Positions 58,864 to 64,000 of a DNA stretch of 64,000 bases are shown here, piece by piece; the stretch's first letter is position 1; every line of letters starts with the position of its first letter. The translations under genes were made by a program, and so were the position numbers. The DNA is taken from assembly GCA_049324435.1 (NCBI GenBank), contig JBMOOQ010000015.1:1-64000 (forward strand), given 5' to 3'. Origin of the DNA: Pseudorhodoplanes sp049324435. GTDB taxonomy: Bacteria > Pseudomonadota > Alphaproteobacteria > Rhizobiales > Xanthobacteraceae. Below the pieces are notes generated by a model. It ran no database searches. It was not told the origin of the DNA and worked only from the letters and a program-made list of their open reading frames with translations.

Positions 58864-59997
58864 TCAGCGCGGCGCGATGTCGCCCGCGTCCCAGCCCCGC
58901 TTCACCGCATCCCGGTAGGCCGAGAAGGTGCCGGCCGCGATCGCCTCGCGCGCACCACGCATCAGCGTCTGGTAATAGGCGAGATTAACCTGGGTCAGCA
59001 GCATGGCTCCGAGCGTCTCGTTGGCTTTCACAAGATGATGCAGATAGGCGCGCGAATAGGTTCGGGTGACCGGATCGCCGCTCGTTTCGTCCAACGGACG
59101 CGGATCGTCGGCATGACGCGCATTTTTCAGGTTGACCGGGCCATACCGGGTGAAGGCAAGGCCATGGCGGCCATTCCGCGTCGGCATCACGCAATCAAAC
59201 ATGTCGACGCCCCGCCACACCGCCTCGATCAGGTCGTCAGGCGTGCCGACCCCCATCAAATAGCGCGGGCGATCGGCCGGCAGCACCGGGGCAACGATGT
59301 CGATCATCGAGAGCATCACCGCCTGCGGTTCGCCGACCGCAAGCCCGCCGATTGCGTAGCCCTGAAAATCCATACCTACCAGCGCGCGCGCACTCTCCAC
59401 GCGAAGATCCGGATCGTCACCACCCTGCACGATGCCGAATAGGGCGTAACCAGGCTTCGCTCCCTCAAAGGCGCGTTTGCTGCGCTCCGCCCAGCGCAGC
59501 GACAGCTGCATCGCCCGCTCAATCTCCTCGCGCTTCGCGGGCAGCCGCAGACATTCGTCGAGTTGCATCGAGATGTCGGCACCGAGCAGCCGCTGGATTT
59601 CGACCGCGCGCTCGGGCGAGAGTTCGTACGTCGTACCGTCGAGATGCGACCGGAACGTCACCGCACGTTCGTCAATCTTGCGCAGTTGCGACAGCGACAT
59701 GACCTGGAAGCCGCCGGAATCGGTCAGAATCGGCTTGTGCCAGTTCATGAAGGAATGCAGGCCGCCGAGTGCCGCGACCCGTTCCGGACCCGGCCGCAGC
59801 ATCAGGTGATAAGTGTTGGCAAGGAGAATGTCGGCGCCCGTGCGGGCGACATCGTCGGTCGTCACCGCCTTCACCGTTGCCTGGGTGCCGACCGGCATGA
59901 ACGCCGGTGTCGCGATCCGGCCATGCGCGGTCTCGATCTCGCCGGCGCGCGCGGCGCCATCGGTCGCAATCAGATGGAAGGAAAAGCGCTTCGTCAT
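58864..59997 (-). CDS. tgt: Queuine tRNA-ribosyltransferase, zinc ligands missing
   Basis: The 377-residue TIM-barrel enzyme exchanges guanine 34 for preQ1 in GUN-anticodon tRNAs. Expected motifs are present: LLANTYHLMLRPG, DSGGFQVMSL, GIVQGG, LMGVGTPDDL and FDCVMPTRNGRHG (nucleophile Asp). The zinc site, however, has changed: where E. coli has C302, C304, C307 and H333, this protein has S306, D308, T311 and V337, although flanking PLDE and YSRAYLHHL are intact. The queA stop overlaps this ATG by four bases, so the two queuosine enzymes are coupled. Confidence 0.93.
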   Translation of the reverse strand: MTKRFSFHLIATDGAARAGEIETAHGRIATPAFMPVGTQATVKAVTTDDVARTGADILLANTYHLMLRPGPERVAALGGLHSFMNWHKPILTDSGGFQVMSLSQLRKIDERAVTFRSHLDGTTYELSPERAVEIQRLLGADISMQLDECLRLPAKREEIERAMQLSLRWAERSKRAFEGAKPGYALFGIVQGGDDPDLRVESARALVGMDFQGYAIGGLAVGEPQAVMLSMIDIVAPVLPADRPRYLMGVGTPDDLIEAVWRGVDMFDCVMPTRNGRHGLAFTRYGPVNLKNARHADDPRPLDETSGDPVTRTYSRAYLHHLVKANETLGAMLLTQVNLAYYQTLMRGAREAIAAGTFSAYRDAVKRGWDAGDIAPR

Positions 59998-61073
59998 AGT
60001 TGCGGGTGTAACAGGCAGGCGTCGCCGTAGGAATAGAAGCGGTAGCCCTCCGCAATCGCATGCGCATAGGCGCGCTGCATCGTCCCAAGCCCCGAAAAGG
60101 CCGAGACCAGCATGAACAGGGTCGAACGCGGCAGGTGAAAATTTGTCATCAGAAGATCGGTGGCACGGAACCGGTAACCCGGCGTAATGAAGATGTCGGT
60201 GTCGCCACGGAACGGATGCACCCTGCCCGCCTCGTCGGCCGCGCTTTCCAGAAGCCGCAGCGCGGTGGTCCCGACCGGCACGATGCGTCCTCCCCGCGCC
60301 CGCACCTCATTCAGCGCTGCGGCCGTATCGTCATCGATCTCGCCCCACTCCGCATGCATGCGGTGTGCGGCGGTGTCTTCGGCCTTGACCGGCAGGAAGG
60401 TCCCCGCCCCGACATGCAGCGTCACCGTGTGAAGCACTACACCTGCCGCCTGCAGGCGTGCAACGAGGTCTGGCGTGAAATGCAGCGCGGCAGTGGGCGC
60501 GGCGACCGACCCCTCCTCGTGCGCGAACATGGTTTGATAATCGGTCGCATCGCGTTCGTCGGCCTTGCGCTTGCCGGCGATGTAGGGCGGCAGCGGCATC
60601 TCACCACGCTCGGCGATGGCCTGATCGAGCACTGCGCCATGGAACGCGAAGGCCAGCGTCACCTCACCGCTCTCGCCCTTGTGCGCTACCGTGGCATCGA
60701 GCTGGCCAAGGAAGCAGACCTTGCCCTCGTCGCCGAAGCGGATCGTGTCGCCCTGTTGCAGCCGTTTGGCCGGTTTGACGAAGGCAAGCCAGCGCGAGCC
60801 GTCGAGCCGCTTGTGCAACGTCGCCTCGATCTTCGGTTCCTCGCCGCGACCGATGCGGCGGCCGGACAGCCGCGCCGGGATCACCTTGGTGTCGTTGACG
60901 ACAAGCGCGTCTCCCGCACGTAAAAGCTCGGGCAGGTCGCGGACAATCTGGTCCTGCGTCTCCGGCGTTTTGCCGGGCCGCACCACCATCAGCCGCGCAG
61001 AATCGCGTGGCGAGGCGGGCCGCAGGGCAATGCGCTCGGGCGGCAGGTCGAAATCGAAGAGGTCGGTACGCAT
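59994..61073 (-). CDS. queA: S-adenosylmethionine:tRNA ribosyltransferase-isomerase
   Basis: The 359-residue enzyme adds the cyclopentenediol-epoxide ring to preQ1 in tRNA using SAM. It starts MRTDLFDFDLPPERIALRPASPRDSARLMV and has DALVVNDTKVIPARLSG, YQTMFAHEEGSVAAPTAALHFT, THVGAGTFLPV-like LHVGAGTFLPVKAED and FHLPRSTLFMLVSAF. Length is normal. It precedes tgt and follows the cyclophilin genes in one leftward cluster. Confidence 0.96.
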   Translation of the reverse strand: MRTDLFDFDLPPERIALRPASPRDSARLMVVRPGKTPETQDQIVRDLPELLRAGDALVVNDTKVIPARLSGRRIGRGEEPKIEATLHKRLDGSRWLAFVKPAKRLQQGDTIRFGDEGKVCFLGQLDATVAHKGESGEVTLAFAFHGAVLDQAIAERGEMPLPPYIAGKRKADERDATDYQTMFAHEEGSVAAPTAALHFTPDLVARLQAAGVVLHTVTLHVGAGTFLPVKAEDTAAHRMHAEWGEIDDDTAAALNEVRARGGRIVPVGTTALRLLESAADEAGRVHPFRGDTDIFITPGYRFRATDLLMTNFHLPRSTLFMLVSAFSGLGTMQRAYAHAIAEGYRFYSYGDACLLHPQL

Positions 61074-61081
61074 TCTATCAA

Positions 61082-61157
61082 AATGTCATTGCCGGGCTTG
61101 ACCCGGCAATCCATCCTCTCGGAAGTCGATGGATGCCCGGGTCAAGCCCGGGCATGA
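61082..61157. repeat. Palindromic repeat between cyclophilin and queA genes
   Basis: Two palindromes, TTGCCGGG-CTTGA-CCCGGCAA and GCCCGGG-TCAAG-CCCGGGC, are joined by a segment with ATCCATC and GATGGAT arms, so the whole can also fold as one long hairpin. The GGGCTTGACCCGG unit is a common intergenic repeat in rhizobial genomes. It lies inside what looks like one operon. Confidence 0.7.
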
Positions 61158-61181
61158 CGAAGCCAAAGAGCGCGTCGCCGC

Positions 61182-61643
61182 TCAAGCATCCGCAGCGATC
61201 GTTGCCCTGATGATCTTGTCGGGGTCGCGCACCGGCTCGCCGCGCTTGATCTTGTCGACATTCTCCATGCCCGAAATCACCTTGCCCCACACGGTGTATT
61301 GCCGGTCGAGAAAAGTCGCATCGTCGAAGCAGATGAAGAACTGGCTGTCGCCGGAATCCGGATTCTGCGCGCGCGCCATCGAGACGACGCCGCGCACATG
61401 CGGCTCAGCGTTGAATTCGGCCTTCAGCTTCTTGCCGGACCCGCCGGTGCCGGTGCCCTGCGGACAGCCGGTCTGCGCCATGAAGCCGTCGATCACGCGA
61501 TGAAACACGATGCCGTCATAGAAGCCTTCGCGCACCAGCTCCTTGATACGCGCCACGTGGTTGGGCGCGAGGTCGGGACGCATCTCGATGACGACGTCGC
61601 CCTTGGTGGTTTCGAGCTTCAATGTGTTTTCCGGATCGGCCAT
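61182..61643 (-). CDS. Cytoplasmic peptidyl-prolyl cis-trans isomerase (cyclophilin)
   Basis: A 153-residue cyclophilin without signal peptide: LKLETTKGDVVIEMRPDLAPNHVARIKELV, catalytic FHRVIDGFMAQTGC, GGSGKKLKAEFN and SQFFICFDDATFLDRQYTVWGKVISGM. ATG 61643 is chosen because it gives the standard start; the longer frame overlaps the next gene. It pairs with an exported paralogue just upstream. Confidence 0.92.
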   Translation of the reverse strand: MADPENTLKLETTKGDVVIEMRPDLAPNHVARIKELVREGFYDGIVFHRVIDGFMAQTGCPQGTGTGGSGKKLKAEFNAEPHVRGVVSMARAQNPDSGDSQFFICFDDATFLDRQYTVWGKVISGMENVDKIKRGEPVRDPDKIIRATIAADA

Positions 61644-61653
61644 GTCAGATCTC

Positions 61654-62193
61654 CTATTTCTTGTCGGCCTGCACGAAGGCGCGCGTAATGCGGTCAGGGT
61701 CCTGCACTGGCTCGCCCTTCTTGATCTTGTCGACATTGTCCATGCCCGACACAACTTCGCCGACCACGGTGTATTGGCCATTCAGATGCGGAGCGTCGGC
61801 ATAGGTGATGAAGAACTGGCAATTTGCGGAGTTCGGATCGCTGGCCCGCGCCATGCCGACAATGCCGCGCCGGAACGGAACCTGAGAAAACTCGGCCTTA
61901 ATGTTCGGGTATTTCGACTTGCCGCGGCCGTCGCCGCGTTCGCCGTCGCCGGTCTGCGCCATGAAGCCTGCGATCACGCGGTGGAACGGCACGTTGTTGT
62001 AAAAGCCGTCGCGCGCAAGCTGCTTCAGCCGCTCGGCATGAGCCGGCGCGATATCGTTGCGCAGCCGGATCACGACAGGGCCCTTGGTTGTCTCCAGCAC
62101 CAAGGTGTTTTGCGGATCGGACTGGGCCGATGCGGGCGAGATTGGCGCCACAAATGCGAGCGCAGCCAGCAGCATGGCAAGAATGCGGATCAT
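61654..62193 (-). CDS. Exported peptidyl-prolyl cis-trans isomerase (cyclophilin)
   Basis: A 179-residue cyclophilin with a signal peptide (MIRILAMLLAALAFVAPISPASA, about 23 residues) and the same core as its neighbour: VVIRLRNDIAPAHAERLKQLA, FHRVIAGFMAQTGD and CQFFITYADAPHLNGQYTVVGEVVSGM. It would assist folding in the periplasm. A ten-base spacer separates it from the cytoplasmic paralogue, so tandem duplication with gain or loss of the signal is likely. Confidence 0.92.
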   Translation of the reverse strand: MIRILAMLLAALAFVAPISPASAQSDPQNTLVLETTKGPVVIRLRNDIAPAHAERLKQLARDGFYNNVPFHRVIAGFMAQTGDGERGDGRGKSKYPNIKAEFSQVPFRRGIVGMARASDPNSANCQFFITYADAPHLNGQYTVVGEVVSGMDNVDKIKKGEPVQDPDRITRAFVQADKK

Positions 62194-62216
62194 GGAGGCT
62201 CCCTGGCTTCCCAAAC

Positions 62217-62714
62217 TCAGGATTTGAACTTGGCTTTGAGGCGGGCTTCGACCGATGCCGGCACGAAATGCGAGACGTCGCCGCCCATTTTGGCGATCTG
62301 GCGCACGAGTGTGGCGGTGATCGGGCGCACGGCAGGCGATGCCGGCAGGAACACGGTCTGGACCTCCGGCACCATGGCGCTGTTCATGCCGGCCATCTGC
62401 ATCTCGTAGTCGAAATCGGTACCGTCGCGTAACCCCCGGATCAAAAGCGTGGCGCCCTCGCGCTGCGCCGCGCGCACGACCAGGTCGTCGAAGGTCAGAT
62501 AGCCGATCTCACAGCCGGTCTCGCGCGACACCGGCCTGCAAACCTCGGCCAGCATGTCCATCCGCTCCTGCGCGCTGAAGATCGGGGTCTTGCCGGGGTG
62601 GATGCCGATGGCCAGCACCAGCCGGTCGGCGAGCCGCGCCGCCTGACGGACGATGTCGAGATGGCCGTTGGTGACAGGGTCGAACGACCCCGCATAAAGG
62701 GCGATACGCGGCAT
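62217..62714 (-). CDS. coaD: Phosphopantetheine adenylyltransferase
   Basis: The 165-residue enzyme makes dephospho-CoA from 4'-phosphopantetheine and ATP. It has ALYAGSFDPVTNGHLDIV with the TNGH nucleotide motif, LLIRGLRDGTDFDYEMQMAGMN and a late RPITATLVRQIAKMGGDVSHFVP. It is the first gene of the coaD-cyclophilin-cyclophilin-queA-tgt cluster, an arrangement I recall from related genera. Confidence 0.95.
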   Translation of the reverse strand: MPRIALYAGSFDPVTNGHLDIVRQAARLADRLVLAIGIHPGKTPIFSAQERMDMLAEVCRPVSRETGCEIGYLTFDDLVVRAAQREGATLLIRGLRDGTDFDYEMQMAGMNSAMVPEVQTVFLPASPAVRPITATLVRQIAKMGGDVSHFVPASVEARLKAKFKS

Positions 62715-62872
62715 GGAGCCCGTCTAGCCCGGGGTCGGCTGCGCCGCAAGGGCGGGACAACGCCGCACCGCCCGGGACGTTCCCGGTTTCTCACAATTTC
62801 GGGAGCACAGAACCAAAACCCCCCACCGCGCTTCTACCTGTGCGGAAAGGGCCGGCACAGGCCCAAGTTAAA

Positions 62873-62907
62873 CCGAAGCCAAGCCGAAGCCGAAGCCGAA
62901 GCCAAGA
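62873..62907 (+). repeat. Hexanucleotide repeat in the leader of the next gene
   Basis: Five to six imperfect copies of GCCGAA/GCCAAG run head to tail about 30 bp before the start of the small secreted protein. Such slippage-prone tracts can vary in copy number. Confidence 0.7.
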
Positions 62908-62937
62908 CAGGAGCCGCAGAGAGGGGGAGTTCAACCG

Positions 62938-63360
62938 ATGAACAGGGCCGTGTACGCCGTGGCAGCAGCCGCAGCACTTGCGGCACTGACCCTGATGACA
63001 ATCCCCGCCCTCGTGAACGCGAGCGCCCCGCAGCCGGCGCAAAAGGCGGACATCGCTGACCTGACCGATTGCGAATTGCGGAGCTGGCCGTATTACGCCC
63101 GCGCCTGCGTCCGCGACGAGACTCGCAACGCCGGCCGCGCCATCAATGTCAGGGTGGTGGCCCCGGACCGCATTCCGGCCTCCGAACTGAAGGCGGCATC
63201 CGGTCCAACGCCGGTCCGGCTGAGCCGCGAAGCGCTGATCGAGGCCGCGTCGGTTCCGCCGCGGGCGCACTGGGTTGCGCCATCGAGCTGGATGATGAGC
63301 TATGCCGAGGCGAAGCTTCATCTTGAGGCGGGTGACTTCGTCCGCAGGACTGTCCGCTGA
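62938..63360 (+). CDS. Small secreted protein of unknown function
   Basis: A 140-residue exported protein: signal peptide (VYAVAAAAALAALTLMTIPALVNA), two cysteines (LTDCELRSWPYYARACVRDE) likely to form a disulfide, and a Pro/Ala-containing helical remainder ending in VRRTVR. GAGGGGGAG is well placed before ATG 62938. I recognise similar small secreted proteins in rhizobia, none characterised. Confidence 0.65.
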   Translation: MNRAVYAVAAAAALAALTLMTIPALVNASAPQPAQKADIADLTDCELRSWPYYARACVRDETRNAGRAINVRVVAPDRIPASELKAASGPTPVRLSREALIEAASVPPRAHWVAPSSWMMSYAEAKLHLEAGDFVRRTVR

Positions 63361-63410
63361 CCCCTCCGTGCCCGTCGGCTTGCACCGGCTCCTAAACGCG
63401 GCGCGGCAAG

Positions 63411-63986
63411 TCAGCCCAGAAAGGGAACGGTCACCCACAAGGTGAAGCCGTTGATCATCAAAAGCCCGCCGAGAATCCCAATCGCGCCGCCGAAAAAGCT
63501 GAGCCACGCCTGGTCGGCCACGATTGCCACCGAGATCAATACGATCGCGATCTGCAACAGCGCTTCGGCGTAGTCGAAATACGGGTCCTGCCGCAGCGCA
63601 TGGTCGCGCCTGGCCTCGGTCTCCTTGGCACGCGCGACGAGTTCCTTCTTGCCTTCATTCGTCTCCGGCTCTGACTCGTATCGCACGACGGTCGCGCGAT
63701 ACCTGGCAGCCTTTTCCTTCAGGGCGTTGCGCGCTTCGTCCGTCAGGCCGGGCGTTGCCAGCCATGCTGCCTCGATCTCGTCGGCTGCCAGCGCGTAGGC
63801 GGTCTGGCGCATGTTTTTGGCCTGAAAGAAATTCCAGTAATTCGAGGCTTCAACATTGCTGTTCAGCGCGTCCTTGGTTGCGTTCTGGCCGCCAAGTCCG
63901 GTGATCGCCAGCAACATCGCAAAGAATGCGATCGCAACGGCCGCGCGCTGCTTGAACGTGTCTCGCGCCCTTTCCTGATCCATCAT
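63411..63986 (-). CDS. DUF4337 membrane protein
   Basis: A 191-residue protein with an N-terminal span (AVAIAFFAMLLAITGLGGQ), a conserved SNVEASNYWNFFQAKNMRQTAYALAADE segment, a charged helical central part and two C-terminal spans (LLQIAIVLISVAIVADQAWLSFFGGAIGILGGLLMING). This is the DUF4337 pattern; no function is known. Two adjacent ATG codons (63986, 63983) are possible starts. Confidence 0.8.
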   Translation of the reverse strand: MMDQERARDTFKQRAAVAIAFFAMLLAITGLGGQNATKDALNSNVEASNYWNFFQAKNMRQTAYALAADEIEAAWLATPGLTDEARNALKEKAARYRATVVRYESEPETNEGKKELVARAKETEARRDHALRQDPYFDYAEALLQIAIVLISVAIVADQAWLSFFGGAIGILGGLLMINGFTLWVTVPFLG

Positions 63987-64000
63987 TTCGGCAGCATCTT

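Noticed and set aside
1..64000. CRISPR arrays, rRNA operons and insertion sequences
   Set aside because: No regularly spaced repeats, rRNA-like stretches or transposase genes were seen in the window.

Overview
The window reads as chromosome of a high-GC alphaproteobacterium of the order Hyphomicrobiales, close to the Bradyrhizobium/Rhodopseudomonas group. This is inferred from a phosphatidylcholine synthase, tandem IalB proteins, a GH17/GT2 glucan synthase pair resembling Bradyrhizobium NdvB and NdvC, HspQ, and three kinds of intergenic palindrome that I recognise from genomes of this group. No rRNA gene and no CRISPR array were seen. One tRNA gene (tRNA-Lys, anticodon UUU) is present.

Layout. 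1-9.4 kb: an SDR start, TerC, phosphatidylcholine synthase, a DUF1326/DUF2182 pair, a UbiH-type flavin monooxygenase, a class III CoA-transferase/racemase, an AEC permease, an orphan leucine-type binding protein, a malyl-CoA-lyase-like enzyme and HspQ. 9.4-16.7 kb: two IalB paralogues, a YejA-type oligopeptide-binding protein coupled to a degenerate adenylate-forming protein, a degenerate GGDEF protein and a DsbA-like oxidoreductase. 16.8-28.9 kb: housekeeping genes (mfd, sdhE, recG, glmS, glmU) with small membrane proteins. 28.9-35.5 kb: a cell-envelope glucan locus (GH17 protein, small secreted protein, GH17-GT2 synthase) and an M20 amidohydrolase.

35.8-52.65 kb is an integrated element of about 16.8 kb. 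It lies between a 48-bp perfect direct repeat formed by the 3' part of tRNA-Lys (35823-35870) and its copy (52605-52652). It carries a tyrosine integrase, an AlpA-like regulator, small DNA-binding proteins, an HK97-type capsid and packaging set, tail tube, tail-assembly proteins and a tape measure. I see no baseplate, host-recognition, lysis, repressor or replication gene. All convincing element genes lie on the minus strand, many overlapping by a few bases, and the run ends at a strong terminator beside attL. The content resembles capsid-forming satellites more than a complete prophage, but the partial tail set and the scrambled gene order fit no class I know. This is the most interesting object in the window.

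52.7-64 kb returns to chromosome: small conserved proteins, a LysR-controlled catabolic cluster (two amidohydrolases, a TctC/Bug binding protein, a DoxX protein), then tgt, queA, two cyclophilins and coaD. The Tgt appears to have lost all four zinc ligands. All functional statements come from reading motifs by eye; no database search was run.
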